Shown: piece by piece, positions 36,531 through 45,573 of the stretch
Layout of the letters: every line of letters starts with the position of its first letter
Numbering within the stretch: position 1 is the stretch's first letter
From: Pseudomonas lactis
GTDB taxonomy: Bacteria > Pseudomonadota > Gammaproteobacteria > Pseudomonadales > Pseudomonadaceae
Length of the DNA stretch: 64,000 nucleotides
NCBI RefSeq assembly: GCF_001439845.1
Contig: NZ_JYLO01000011.1
Location: 124,001-188,000, forward strand
Reading direction: 5' to 3'
The notes under the pieces: generated by a model
Seen by the model: only the letters and a program-made list of their open reading frames with translations
What the model was told of the DNA's origin: nothing
Databases searched by the model: none
Made by a program: the position numbers and the translations under genes

Positions 36531-37697
36531 TTACAGACCGTGGGCCATGGCTTTGTCGATCAGCCAGTTCAGCGATGGGCCACGGTCGCTGGTGACTTCC
36601 ACCGGGCGACCGGCGTAGGTGCTGTCCAGCGGTGCGTCAGGCTTGATCTGCACGCGGATGTCAGAAGACAGGTCGGCGCTGTTCAGGCTGGTGCTGCTGA
36701 CGATGGTGCCGGTGCGCACTTGTTCTTCGTCGGCGACCTGGAAGTTCACCTGCGTACCTGGGCGCACGTCACCGAACTGGCGATAGCTGAAGCGCGCTTC
36801 TACATTGGCTTCGCTGCCGCGGGGTACCAGTTGGAAGATCACATCGCCTTTGCTGGCGTACTGGCCGTCGGCAACCAATTGCTGGGCCACCACGCAATCG
36901 CACGGCGAGGTCAGGGTGCCGGTCATTTGCTTGCCGAACAGCTCTTCAACCTTGGCCGGTTGCAACTGGTCTTCGTCCAAGTGGCCCTTGAGCACATCGA
37001 GCATGCTGGTGCTGAAGGTTGCCAGTGGCGCACCTTTGGCCGCTACCGAATCACCCTTGAGCAGGCTTTGCACGGTGCCGTCACGGGGCATGGTCACGTT
37101 CATGCCCGGTACGCTGACGAGGCCGGCCTGGGCGTGGCTGACGAAGTACATGCCGTAGAGCGACTTGACCACAAAGCCGAAGGCCGCCAGGCCGACCAAA
37201 AAGATCGCCAGGCTGAAGGTCACGGCGCGCAGGCGACCGAACGCGGTCATGCCGCTGCCGCCGTCCTTGACCTTGCGTGCCTTGGTGAAGTTGTCGCGTT
37301 GCAGGGTCGCGAGCACGTCGCCCATGGTCACGATGTCGCCGGACAGGTGCGACGTGATCAGGTGGCGCAGGGTGGAAATATCCTGGGCATCGAGGTTCTG
37401 GAACTGGCAACCGGTGCGGCCGGTCTGGCGGTCGTAGGAGCGAATCTGCAGCTCCACGTCCATGGCCAGGCCGAGGTTATCGATCACGAACTGCAGGCGG
37501 CCTTTGTGCACTTGGCCGATGGTGAGCGGCTGGGTGGCGGTGAAGGCCAGGCCGCCGGCGGACAGGTCGATAACCTTCGCCTCAGTCGGCGTGCGGTCGC
37601 TGTTGAAGAAGCGCAGCTTGGCCGGGATTTTTACCCGGGCGTGTTGGCGCTGGGCTTCGGATTCGTGGACAACGTTGGCGTTTACTTGGCTATTCAT
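36531..37697 (-). CDS. alg44: alginate polymerisation co-factor Alg44 (PilZ, c-di-GMP binding)
   Basis: A 388-residue inner-membrane protein that binds cyclic di-GMP and activates the Alg8 synthase. The N-terminal PilZ domain has the RxxxR-type motif (QRQHARVKIP) and the DLSAGGL motif, both needed for c-di-GMP. One membrane helix follows (TFSLAIFLVGLAAFGFVV), then a periplasmic HlyD-like barrel (VPGMNVTMPRDGTVQSLLKGD; LTSPCDCVVAQQLVADGQ). It follows alg8 by 37 bases. Confidence 0.95.
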   Translation of the reverse strand: MNSQVNANVVHESEAQRQHARVKIPAKLRFFNSDRTPTEAKVIDLSAGGLAFTATQPLTIGQVHKGRLQFVIDNLGLAMDVELQIRSYDRQTGRTGCQFQNLDAQDISTLRHLITSHLSGDIVTMGDVLATLQRDNFTKARKVKDGGSGMTAFGRLRAVTFSLAIFLVGLAAFGFVVKSLYGMYFVSHAQAGLVSVPGMNVTMPRDGTVQSLLKGDSVAAKGAPLATFSTSMLDVLKGHLDEDQLQPAKVEELFGKQMTGTLTSPCDCVVAQQLVADGQYASKGDVIFQLVPRGSEANVEARFSYRQFGDVRPGTQVNFQVADEEQVRTGTIVSSTSLNSADLSSDIRVQIKPDAPLDSTYAGRPVEVTSDRGPSLNWLIDKAMAHGL

Positions 37698-37734
37698 CGG
37701 GTGTAATTCCTAGGTTAATTCAGGCTTGGCAGGG

Positions 37735-39216
37735 TCAGACCATCATCAGCAACACGGCAACGAAGATGCTGCCGGCGGAGAAGGTCATGGTCCGAGACGA
37801 CCAGGTGTTGAACCAACGTTGAAAGCTGGCCAAATCGCGGGTCAGTTTGGTGTCCTGGCGGGTCCAGGACTGTTGATCAAGGCGGAAGAACACGTAGATC
37901 TTCACCAACGCGCCCATGATCTGGTTGTAATAGAGAATCAGCGGGTAGGCCGGGCCAATCTTGTGGCCGGAGCACGACAGCAGCAGGGTGAGGATCAGGC
38001 GGGTAATGCCGATCCATAGCAGGTAGGCGAGGATGAACGCGCCGCCGTACTTGAACGTGGCGATCATCGCGACGGTCAGGCCGAGCAGGGAGGTCCACAT
38101 CGACACGCGCTGGTCGAACAGCACCACGCTGGTGAACAGGCCGAGGCGACGCACGCCCAGGCCCAGGGCACGGGAGTTCTGGCGCAGGTTGTTGCCGTAC
38201 CAGCGGAACATCAGTTTGCGGCTGGCCTTGATGAAGCTCTTTTCCGGCGGGTGTTCCACGGTGTTGATCGCCGCATCCGGCACGTAGAAGGTGTCGTAGC
38301 CCAGGCGCATCAGGCTGAACCAGCTGGACTTGTCATCACCAGTGAGGAACTTGAAGCGGCCCAGGCGCCAGTGTTGCAGCGAGTCGCTTTCCACGTCGGC
38401 GATAAAGCCCGGGTCAGTCACTACGCTGGCACGGAACACCGACATGCGCCCGGTCATGGTCAATACGCGCTTGGACAGGGCCATGGAGCACATGTTGATG
38501 TGGCGTTGGGCGAAGCGCAGTTTGTGCCATTCGCTCATGATGTAGCCGCCGCGCACTTCGCAGAATTCGTTGGTGGTCAGGCCACCGACATTGCCGAACA
38601 GCTGGAACCACGGCACGGTCTTGCGCACTACGCCTTCGGCCAGCACGGTGTCGCCATCGATCACGGCAACCACGGCGCGGTCGTCCGGCAAGTGGCGGGA
38701 GATGGCACGGAAACCGAACGCCAGGCCGTCACGCTTGCCAGTACCGGCGATACGCACGAAGTCGAGCTTGACGTGAGCCGGCGGGTTGAGCTTTTCCCAG
38801 AGGCTCTTGACCAGCAGCTCATCGGACATTTCCACCAGCGAGCACACCACGGTGGTGGGGAAGCCGCAGTCGATGGCTTCGCGAATCACCGAGCTGTAGA
38901 CCTGGGCGGTGGTCAGCGCGTCGATACGAAAACTGGTGACCATCAAGAACACATGGGACGGGTCGGCGGCCTTGCCCAGCTTGCGCACTTTGCGGCGCAG
39001 GTGCGGGTACACCACGTACAGGAACAGCATGCCGCGAAAGAAATGCGTCGCGCCCATCGAGTAGCGCCAGATACCCACGGCACCAATCAGGAAAATAAAA
39101 TTCTTCGATTGCGAATCGAAGGTGCTCGCCGGCAACAGCAGGGCGAGGCCCATCAGCAGGCTGAGAAAGAACAGCCAGCCGGCCGATTGCAGAAATACAT
39201 GTTTTAACTTGGACAT
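37735..39216 (-). CDS. alg8: alginate synthase glycosyltransferase Alg8
   Basis: A 493-residue inner-membrane GT2-family polymerase using GDP-mannuronate. I chose ATG 39216 (MSKLKHVFLQSAGWLFFLS), matching the family length, over ATG 39231. Cytosolic catalytic motifs include VVAVIDGDT (Asp residues for nucleotide sugar and metal) and FLTGDDKSSWF. Membrane helices lie at both ends (FFLSLLMGLALLLPA; AFILAYLLWIGITRLILTLL). It is preceded by a hairpin in the algD-alg8 gap. Confidence 0.95.
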   Translation of the reverse strand: MSKLKHVFLQSAGWLFFLSLLMGLALLLPASTFDSQSKNFIFLIGAVGIWRYSMGATHFFRGMLFLYVVYPHLRRKVRKLGKAADPSHVFLMVTSFRIDALTTAQVYSSVIREAIDCGFPTTVVCSLVEMSDELLVKSLWEKLNPPAHVKLDFVRIAGTGKRDGLAFGFRAISRHLPDDRAVVAVIDGDTVLAEGVVRKTVPWFQLFGNVGGLTTNEFCEVRGGYIMSEWHKLRFAQRHINMCSMALSKRVLTMTGRMSVFRASVVTDPGFIADVESDSLQHWRLGRFKFLTGDDKSSWFSLMRLGYDTFYVPDAAINTVEHPPEKSFIKASRKLMFRWYGNNLRQNSRALGLGVRRLGLFTSVVLFDQRVSMWTSLLGLTVAMIATFKYGGAFILAYLLWIGITRLILTLLLSCSGHKIGPAYPLILYYNQIMGALVKIYVFFRLDQQSWTRQDTKLTRDLASFQRWFNTWSSRTMTFSAGSIFVAVLLMMV

Positions 39217-39242
39217 AAGCGTCATCCGCAAGGTGAGGAGGC

Positions 39243-39285
39243 TTCAGGCTGCAAGCGCTGGGGATAAAGCCACTTGCAGCCTGAA
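39243..39285. promoter_or_regulatory. 13-bp perfect hairpin in the algD-alg8 gap
   Basis: TTCAGGCTGCAAG (39243-39255) pairs perfectly with CTTGCAGCCTGAA (39273-39285), with a 17-base loop, in the 83-base gap between algD and alg8. No T-tract follows, so it is more likely an mRNA-stability or attenuation structure than a terminator. Confidence 0.6.
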
Positions 39286-39299
39286 ACTTGCCGTTGCTG

Positions 39300-40616
39300 T
39301 TACCAGCAAATACCTTCGGTACGGCCGCTCACGCTGGTGGCCTTGGACATGAAGCCCACCAGGTCGACCACTTGTTTGCCTTCCGGAGCGTTATGCGCCA
39401 GGGCACGGAACTTCTCGTCACGGTTACCGAGGATGATCACGTCGGAGTTGTTGATCACATCATCGAAATCCGAGTTGAGCAGGGACGACACGTGGGGGAT
39501 CTTGCCCTCGATGTAGTCCTTGTTCGCGCCGTGTACACGGGCGTACTCGACGTTGCTGTCGTAGATGCTCAGGTCGTAGCCCTTGCCGATCAGCATTTCT
39601 GCCAGCTCTACCAGCGGGCTTTCGCGCAGGTCGTCGGTGCCGGCCTTGAAGCTCAGGCCCAGCAGCGCAACTTTGCGTTTGTCGTGGCTGGAGACGATGT
39701 CGAAGGCGTTCTGTACCTGGGACTCGTTGCTGCGCATCAGCGAGTTGAGCAGCGGTGCTTCCACGTCCAGGGAGCCGGCGCGGTAGGTGAGGGCGCGCAC
39801 GTCTTTTGGCAGGCACGAGCCACCAAAAGCAAAACCTGGGCGCATGTAGTACTGGGACAGGTTGAGGGTCTTGTCCTGGCAGACCACTTCCATCACTTCA
39901 CGACCGTCGACGCCGACAGCCTTGGCGATGTTGCCGATCTCGTTGGCGAAGGTGACTTTGGTGGCGTGCCACACGTTGCAGGTGTACTTGATCATTTCGG
40001 CGACGGCGATGTCCTTGCGGATGATCGGCGCATCGAGTTCTTCGTACAGCGACTGCAGGACATCGCCGGAGGCGGTGTCGAACTCACCGATGACGGTCAT
40101 CGGCGGCAGGTCGTAGTCGGCAATGGCGGTGGATTCACGCAGGAACTCCGGGTTGACCGCAACGCCGAAATCAACGCCGGCTTTCTTGCCGGAGCAGTCT
40201 TCGAGGATCGGGATCACCACGTTGGCCACGGTGCCTGGCAGTACGGTGCTGCGCACCACGATGGTGTGGCGGGTGGTCTTGTCGCGCAGTACAAAACCGA
40301 TCTCACGGCATACCGATTCGATGTAGTTGAGCTCCAGGTCGCCGTTTTTCTTGCTCGGCGTACCCACGCAGATCATCGACAGGTCGGTGTCGCGGATGGC
40401 TTCGGCGAAGTTGGTGGTACCGCGCAGTCGACCGGTTGCGATGCCTTGGCTCAACAGTTCGCCCAGACCTGGTTCAACAATGGGGGATTTACCCGCATTG
40501 ATCAGGTCGATCTTTTCCTTGGAGATGTCTACGCCGACCACTTCATGGCCACGGGCAGACAGGCAACCGGCACACACGGCGCCAACGTAACCCAAACCAA
40601 ATATGCTGATGCGCAT
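39300..40616 (-). CDS. algD: GDP-mannose 6-dehydrogenase
   Basis: A 438-residue enzyme making GDP-mannuronate in two NAD-dependent oxidations, the committed step of alginate synthesis. The N-terminal Rossmann motif is ISIFGLGYVGAVCAGCLSAR. The catalytic cysteine sits in FAFGGSCLPKDVRAL, and the C-terminal UDP/GDP-binding domain has ALLGLSFKAGTDDLRESP. It is the first gene of the operon, with a leader of about 470 bases from the predicted AlgU promoter. Confidence 0.97.
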   Translation of the reverse strand: MRISIFGLGYVGAVCAGCLSARGHEVVGVDISKEKIDLINAGKSPIVEPGLGELLSQGIATGRLRGTTNFAEAIRDTDLSMICVGTPSKKNGDLELNYIESVCREIGFVLRDKTTRHTIVVRSTVLPGTVANVVIPILEDCSGKKAGVDFGVAVNPEFLRESTAIADYDLPPMTVIGEFDTASGDVLQSLYEELDAPIIRKDIAVAEMIKYTCNVWHATKVTFANEIGNIAKAVGVDGREVMEVVCQDKTLNLSQYYMRPGFAFGGSCLPKDVRALTYRAGSLDVEAPLLNSLMRSNESQVQNAFDIVSSHDKRKVALLGLSFKAGTDDLRESPLVELAEMLIGKGYDLSIYDSNVEYARVHGANKDYIEGKIPHVSSLLNSDFDDVINNSDVIILGNRDEKFRALAHNAPEGKQVVDLVGFMSKATSVSGRTEGICW

Positions 40617-41090
40617 CGCAATTACCTCTATGTTTAAATCATGCCATTAGATGGCCGGAGTTCATGTTTGCAAGCGTCACTGATGCCGCGAAAGTTAGGC
40701 GAATAGACGCCGACTTACCGCGTGCAGGCATGTTAAATAGCGAGTGACTAACTATTGCACTCAAGTTGTGCGCAACGTGGCCTTGTTATTGGGGCTTGCC
40801 CTGAAATGCAGCCGGTCTTCCGTGGCGGAAGGCTCCGGCGCCAGTGCCGCAGGGCTTTGATACAGGTACGAAGCCTTTTGATATCAATGCCTTGGGTGTT
40901 AACACTGGCTCATTTAGGTCAGCGCTGCCTTGGCCTTTAGGGGGTTGGCAATGAGTCCTTATCGCCGCCCTCAACTCAATCAGTTGATGATATGACCCTC
41001 GAGCCAAAGTGCTTTATGACAACTTGGCTACTTCCATTGGTCGGTATGTAAGTCATCTCTTACGTAAACAGAGAATTTCGTTACCGGTGG

Positions 41091-41117
41091 TATGAGCGGT
41101 GCTTCCGGACGAAGTTC
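41091..41117 (-). promoter_or_regulatory. predicted AlgU (sigma-22) promoter of algD
   Basis: On the minus strand, GAACTT (41117-41112), 16 bases and TCATA (41095-41091) match the AlgU consensus GAACTT-N16/17-TCnnA. It lies about 470 bases upstream of the algD ATG; a long algD leader is known in the genus. It is embedded in an inverted repeat (GAGCGG 41094-41099 / CCGCTC 41122-41127, with CCGGA/TCCGG inside). The rest of the gene-free interval 40617-41505 holds no credible gene; it should contain the activator sites for algD. Confidence 0.75.
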
Positions 41118-41380
41118 CGGGCCGCTCATCCCCTTTCCGGAAATTTTTTGAAATATTAGAAAAGATGGCACTGGTACTATATTGATAGCACTTGCTATTT
41201 AGGCCAGTAGTTATGGGGAGTTGGTGCGAGAGGATAGTTTTGTGCCACTACCGTTAAAAAAAAGTGGTGCCACTACGAAAAAAACCGACGAGTGTCGAGT
41301 GAAGAAATTGTTAGGGATGTGTCTGAATATTTTTTGACGCCAAATAAATGACGTATCTCTACCTGAAATGCAAACAAAAA

Positions 41381-41469
41381 TGTGGGAGCGGGCTTGCTCG
41401 CGAAAGCAGGGTGTCAGTCGATACATGTGTGACTGAAACACCGCTTTCGCGAGCAAGCCCGCTCCCACA
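41381..41469. repeat. REP doublet between algD leader and yaaA
   Basis: TGTGGGAGCGGGCTTGCTCG and its complement CGAGCAAGCCCGCTCCCACA flank a ~49-base spacer whose ends also pair (CGAAAGC / GCTTTCG). Confidence 0.9.
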
Positions 41470-41505
41470 GTTGGATCTCATTGTCTAAAAGAGGGGGGCA
41501 AGGCC

Positions 41506-42285
41506 TTATTCCGGTGCGTGATCGCGCAAAAACACCAGGTTGTCCGGCTTGGACTGCTCCGCATTGAAGCGGTAACCCTGCACATCGAACTGCTTGAGCT
41601 GTGCTGGGTCGTTGATGCGTTCTTCAATCACAAACCGGCTCATCATGCCTCGGGCCTTTTTGGCGTAGAAGCTGATGATCTTGTACTGGCCGTTCTTCAG
41701 GTCCTTGAACTCGGTATTGATGATCCGCGCCTTCAACGCCGTGCGCTTGACCGCCGAAAAATACTCATTGGACGCCAGGTTGAGCAGCACATCGTCGCCT
41801 TGCTCGGCCAGTGCTTCATTCAACCACTCGCTGATGCGCGTACCCCAGAAAGCATAGAGGTCCTTGCCACGGGCATTGGCCAGCTTGGTGCCCATCTCCA
41901 GGCGGTACGGCATCATCAAATCCAACGGGCGCAGCAGGCCGTAGAGCCCCGAGAGCATACGCAGATGGTCCTGGGCATAGCTGAAATCGGCATCGCTGAA
42001 AGTCTCGGCATTCAGGCCGGTATACACATCGCCCTTGAACGCCAGCAGCGCCTGCTTGGCGTTGGCCGGAGTGAAGGCCGGCGTCCAGCTGCCGAAGCGC
42101 GCGGCGTTGAGGCCACCGATCTTGTCGGAGACGTGCATCAGCTCACTGATTTGCGCCGGGCTCAGTTCGCGCAGTTGCTCGATCAGTTCCTGGGAGTGGT
42201 CCAGGTACTGCGGCTGGGTGAAGCGCGCAGTGACCGGCTTGGACTCGAAGTCGAGGGTTTTGGCAGGGGAAATCACCATCAGCAT
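41506..42285 (-). CDS. yaaA: peroxide stress protein YaaA
   Basis: A 259-residue DUF328 protein that in E. coli limits free iron and protects DNA during peroxide stress. I chose ATG 42285 (MLMVISPAKTLDFES), preceded by AGGAG; a longer frame adds 85 residues with no family support. Conserved parts are ISPAKTLD at the N-terminus, YTGLNAETFSDADFSYAQDHLRML-type sequence at ~70-95, LYGLLRPLDLMMPYRLEMGT and LINTEFKD-like RIINTEFKDLKNG. It is unlinked to the T6SS island next to it. Confidence 0.95.
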   Translation of the reverse strand: MLMVISPAKTLDFESKPVTARFTQPQYLDHSQELIEQLRELSPAQISELMHVSDKIGGLNAARFGSWTPAFTPANAKQALLAFKGDVYTGLNAETFSDADFSYAQDHLRMLSGLYGLLRPLDLMMPYRLEMGTKLANARGKDLYAFWGTRISEWLNEALAEQGDDVLLNLASNEYFSAVKRTALKARIINTEFKDLKNGQYKIISFYAKKARGMMSRFVIEERINDPAQLKQFDVQGYRFNAEQSKPDNLVFLRDHAPE

Positions 42286-42419
42286 GAAGTTGGCTCCTGG
42301 AATCGTGGCGTGTAGCGTGGGCGCGATTCTAGGGGGTTGGGCGTTTTGACTCCACCTATGATGGTGATAGGCACATGTTGGCGCTGATACGACAATTGGA
42401 CGAGTGCTCTGGAAAACGG

Positions 42420-43268
42420 CTAGAGGCTGAGGATCCGCTCCAGAGACGCCAATACTTGCTGGGTGATGGTGTTCAAGCGAATCGAGTAGACCGTGTAGGC
42501 GACCGTCAGTACTACGGCAGCCATCGCCCACGGCGTCCACAATGGCCAGGTGCGTTTGATCCGGTAGTTGCGCGGCGCGACGTTGGTCAGCGGGTCGGTC
42601 AGGCGCTTGGGTGTTTCGCCACGAAGAGGGCGCAGCAGACCGTGCAACTGGTCGATAATTTTGCGTATTTCGTCATCGCCCTTGCTATGAGCGCCGTATT
42701 TGCCTTTGAGGCCGGAGATCAGGCATTGGTACATGAACTCCAGCACATGCTGGTACTTGGCGGCTTCGGGAGTCATGTTGTTCATGATGGTGAAGAATTT
42801 TTCGCCGCCTTGGGTCTCGCCGTGGAATTGACTGAGCAATGAGCGGGCGCTCCAGGTAGAGAGCCTGCCCCAGGTGGTGCGCATGACCACTTCGTCCACC
42901 AACAGGCACAGGCTGTAGGAGTAGGCCTTGAGCATGCTGGCGTCGTAGTCGAGTTGGCGGACCTCTTCCATGATCGCGATGATCTGGTTGCTGACGCTTT
43001 GGTACAGCGCCGGTACGTCATCGTGGTGGTCCAGACGGCGCAGGCGGATGACCAGGCCGATCAGCGGCGTGGCGGCGTCGCACAGCGGGTTCCAGGCCAC
43101 GCCGCGTATATCGTATTCAGGGTCTGCCAGCAGTACGGGCGGCTTCGGCTTGGCTTGCTCCACGCTGAGGGCGGCCTCTTCGTTACTGGCGTCCTGTGGC
43201 AAGTAGTTAAAGAGCTGATTGTTATGTCCTGTTGCAGGCATGTTTTTGCTGGGTGTGGGCTCACTCAT
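42420..43268 (-). CDS. tssL: orphan type VI secretion protein TssL (DotU/IcmH family)
   Basis: A 282-residue inner-membrane protein of the T6SS membrane complex. ATG 43268 has GGAG seven bases before it. The DotU domain shows NPLCDAATPLIGLVIRLRR, then SYSLCLLVDEVVMRTTWG (with the conserved DE pair), LLSQFHGETQGGEKFF and ELMYQCLI-like EFMYQCLISGLKGKYG. A single C-terminal helix (WAMAAVVLTVAYTVYSI) anchors it, as in TssL. No TssJ, K or M is adjacent, so it is the last gene of a VgrG island rather than part of a full T6SS cluster. It might serve the resident T6SS or be a relic. Confidence 0.88.
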   Translation of the reverse strand: MSEPTPSKNMPATGHNNQLFNYLPQDASNEEAALSVEQAKPKPPVLLADPEYDIRGVAWNPLCDAATPLIGLVIRLRRLDHHDDVPALYQSVSNQIIAIMEEVRQLDYDASMLKAYSYSLCLLVDEVVMRTTWGRLSTWSARSLLSQFHGETQGGEKFFTIMNNMTPEAAKYQHVLEFMYQCLISGLKGKYGAHSKGDDEIRKIIDQLHGLLRPLRGETPKRLTDPLTNVAPRNYRIKRTWPLWTPWAMAAVVLTVAYTVYSIRLNTITQQVLASLERILSL

Positions 43269-43404
43269 TTTTTTCTCCAGTCGTGCACAACTGCTCCAAA
43301 TCCGGCAATGATTCACTGAGGTCGACGCCGACCCCGTTGCCGATGCTCAGGCCTTGCCAGTGAAGGCGACAGAGCCTGTATTAGCTGAAGCCAGAAGGGG
43401 TTGA

Positions 43405-44511
43405 TTACAGTTTGAATTTACCGTCAGGGGCTTGGCTGAAAAGGTCACCAAGCATCTGCGTGCTTACGTTCAACTGTTGTTGCTCCGCTGCTGATATACG
43501 GCGATAAAGCGGTGAAGGCGGGTGCTTCGGGGAGTCGTTGGGAAGGTCAAAACGGCGCATCCATTGGTTGCTGGTGCGCTCGTTGAGGCGCACTTCACCG
43601 GCAATCGAGCCGTAGTGCAGCGAGCCAATATTGCTGACTCGCAAGGGTTTGAGCACTTCATTGACCATCACATACAGCTCGGGGCGAGGGTCGACATCCG
43701 CTTTGCCCAAGGCAGGCCAGTCTCCAGCACGAAAAATGGTGCCCCATTCGTAAGGCAAAATGCCTATGCGTATGTCGTTGAGTTGTTCGAGCAAATCCTC
43801 GGTTGTCCCTAATTTGCTTACCCAATGGTGGGCAAGGTAGGTATACCAGTTGAGGTTGCTGTAGCCGGTGCGCCAGCTCTCGTTTGCAATCAAGAGCGTT
43901 AAATCCAAGCCCCTATAGTTTTCTAATAGCTCATATTCAACGTGCTGATAATTTTGTATTTCGTAACTATTTTGAATGCCCAGTCCTGCGGATCCATGCA
44001 AAGGGCGTAAAATGTTGCACATGTCTACAATGAGTTTTTCAAAGTTAATGCCTCCCTTGTTTTTTAGTTCTTCTACTGGAAGATAGAATCTTATTGTTGT
44101 TAGCGCGCTGTGAATTCGCTCGAACCATTCCACTGGAAGTAGTGCTTCGAACATGTATTTCCCTGGATGCTCGAACCCTTGTTGTGATGACCACATAAAA
44201 GACGCCGAGTCAGAAAATCCATCAGATTGAATGTAAGAAAGGCATCTGTTCATCGTCTGCGGGCAAAAATCTTGCTTTATTATTTTTTCACTGCCCATGT
44301 ATCCCCAAATCAGTTTTTCACCGAAATGCCTACAGTAAAGCTCAAACGCCTCAGCAATGTGTTTTCGGCGAGCTGGAAGGTAAGCATCTGCCAGGTAAAA
44401 AGTTACCACTAGCCCAACTTGAAGGACCGGCTGCTCTTCGTCTTCTTTGTCGACAATGGTGAAGTCCCACCGATGGGCATCGAAGTCTTTGAAAAGCTGC
44501 TCTTCATTCAT
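43405..44511 (-). CDS. DUF3396 protein, probable type VI immunity protein
   Basis: A 368-residue soluble protein with GGAGG before ATG 44511. It fits DUF3396, a family annotated as type VI immunity: VGLVVTFYLADAYLPARRK near the N-terminus, EALLPVEWFERIHSALTTIRFYLP, IRIGILPYEWGTIFRAGDWPALG and a DPRPELYVMVNEVLKPLR stretch near the C-terminus. It lacks a signal peptide. It lies between the propeller-like gene and tssL. The effector it protects against is not obvious: perhaps the decayed toxin upstream, perhaps one lost or acting between strains. Confidence 0.8.
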   Translation of the reverse strand: MNEEQLFKDFDAHRWDFTIVDKEDEEQPVLQVGLVVTFYLADAYLPARRKHIAEAFELYCRHFGEKLIWGYMGSEKIIKQDFCPQTMNRCLSYIQSDGFSDSASFMWSSQQGFEHPGKYMFEALLPVEWFERIHSALTTIRFYLPVEELKNKGGINFEKLIVDMCNILRPLHGSAGLGIQNSYEIQNYQHVEYELLENYRGLDLTLLIANESWRTGYSNLNWYTYLAHHWVSKLGTTEDLLEQLNDIRIGILPYEWGTIFRAGDWPALGKADVDPRPELYVMVNEVLKPLRVSNIGSLHYGSIAGEVRLNERTSNQWMRRFDLPNDSPKHPPSPLYRRISAAEQQQLNVSTQMLGDLFSQAPDGKFKL

Positions 44512-44580
44512 GGTTTGCCTCCGGTATATCTTCAAAAAATACATAGTTTTGGAGGGTGGTTATTAGATTTGTAGACGTGG

Positions 44581-45561
44581 TTAGTTATCTATGTGGACAA
44601 ACTCGTCCCAGCGAACCCCGTCAAAACGCAGTAATTTTTCAGATGAAAGTGCCCACAAGACGCCGTCTTTTGATTCGATGGAGCTGACCTCTTTAGCGGT
44701 GATGTCGACCTTTTTGATTGTGTTGTCGATAAGTTTGTAAATGCCGTTATTGGCTCCGATGTAGATGTCATTTTGGAATTCAGTTGCTGAATAAAAGTCA
44801 GCATCTATTTTCTTTCGAGCGAGCACTTTAAAACCTAATCGTGCGCTCCCATTGATTATTGTCCCCTGTGAACCAACGACCCAGACAATTCCAGAGGATG
44901 AAATATAGATACAGTGAAGGTCAGCGGCTGTTAGGCGAGGTAATTTGTGCCATTGGGCTCCATCGTGATTTGCTACAAAGCCATCAGTTCCGACAACGTA
45001 GATATCGCCCGTTGAACCGTCTATATCAAACAAGTCAAGGGTTTCGTCTATGGAAAGCTTTACGCTCTCCATAAAGCTCATGTCAGTGTTTGCTATGATT
45101 AACTTATTTTTTTGAAGTATGCCATCATCAAAATGCTCCCAGGTGGACTCGTTTCTTCTATAAATCTGTCCTCTGTGGCCGCAGCTATACAACTGACCAT
45201 CTATATGCTTTATCTTGTTGACGTATCCATACATTTTACTGGATGGATCGAGGCCAGCATCTTGTATCTTCTCAACGCTGATTGCATCTCTGCTAAAGCA
45301 CTCAACGTAGCCTTCTTCGCTGAGTGCGTAGATTTTACGTGTTGCTCCTGAGGTTGGCGGAGGGAAGCAGGTTGAGACCACATGTAAGTCTGGCAGGTCA
45401 TGATAGAACCACTTGTCCTTATTTTTGTCTTGGTAGAAAAAAAGTCGAGAATAAGGTTCGTCAAAAGTGCGATCTACGAATGAGCATGACATGTAATACA
45501 TGTCCCTGTTGATTGCTGATCCAGTATTCATAATCAGCGAATTAGGTTGTTTTAAGGACAT
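44581..45561 (-). CDS. beta-propeller-like protein, probable immunity protein
   Basis: A 326-residue soluble protein. Repeats of the type GDIYVVGTDGFVANHDGAQWH, GIVWVVGSQGTIINGSARLG and NDIYIGANNGIYKLIDNT suggest a six- or seven-bladed propeller. AAGGAAG precedes ATG 45561. It begins 12 bases after the stop of the GHH toxin fragment, the usual place for an immunity gene, and is AT-richer than the core genes. The immunity role is inferred from position only. Confidence 0.65.
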   Translation of the reverse strand: MSLKQPNSLIMNTGSAINRDMYYMSCSFVDRTFDEPYSRLFFYQDKNKDKWFYHDLPDLHVVSTCFPPPTSGATRKIYALSEEGYVECFSRDAISVEKIQDAGLDPSSKMYGYVNKIKHIDGQLYSCGHRGQIYRRNESTWEHFDDGILQKNKLIIANTDMSFMESVKLSIDETLDLFDIDGSTGDIYVVGTDGFVANHDGAQWHKLPRLTAADLHCIYISSSGIVWVVGSQGTIINGSARLGFKVLARKKIDADFYSATEFQNDIYIGANNGIYKLIDNTIKKVDITAKEVSSIESKDGVLWALSSEKLLRFDGVRWDEFVHIDN

Positions 45562-45573
45562 CTTTAACTTCCT

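Noticed and set aside
41160..41200. TGGCAC and TAGCACTTGC as a sigma-54 promoter
   Set aside because: The GG and GC elements are not at the required spacing on either strand.
41211..41468. 85-residue minus-strand frame near the algD leader
   Set aside because: It begins in a REP element, has no ribosome site and no recognisable pattern.
41381..41469. Repeated palindromes considered as CRISPR repeats
   Set aside because: They are REP doublets: inverted pairs, dispersed and not regularly spaced; no cas genes are present.
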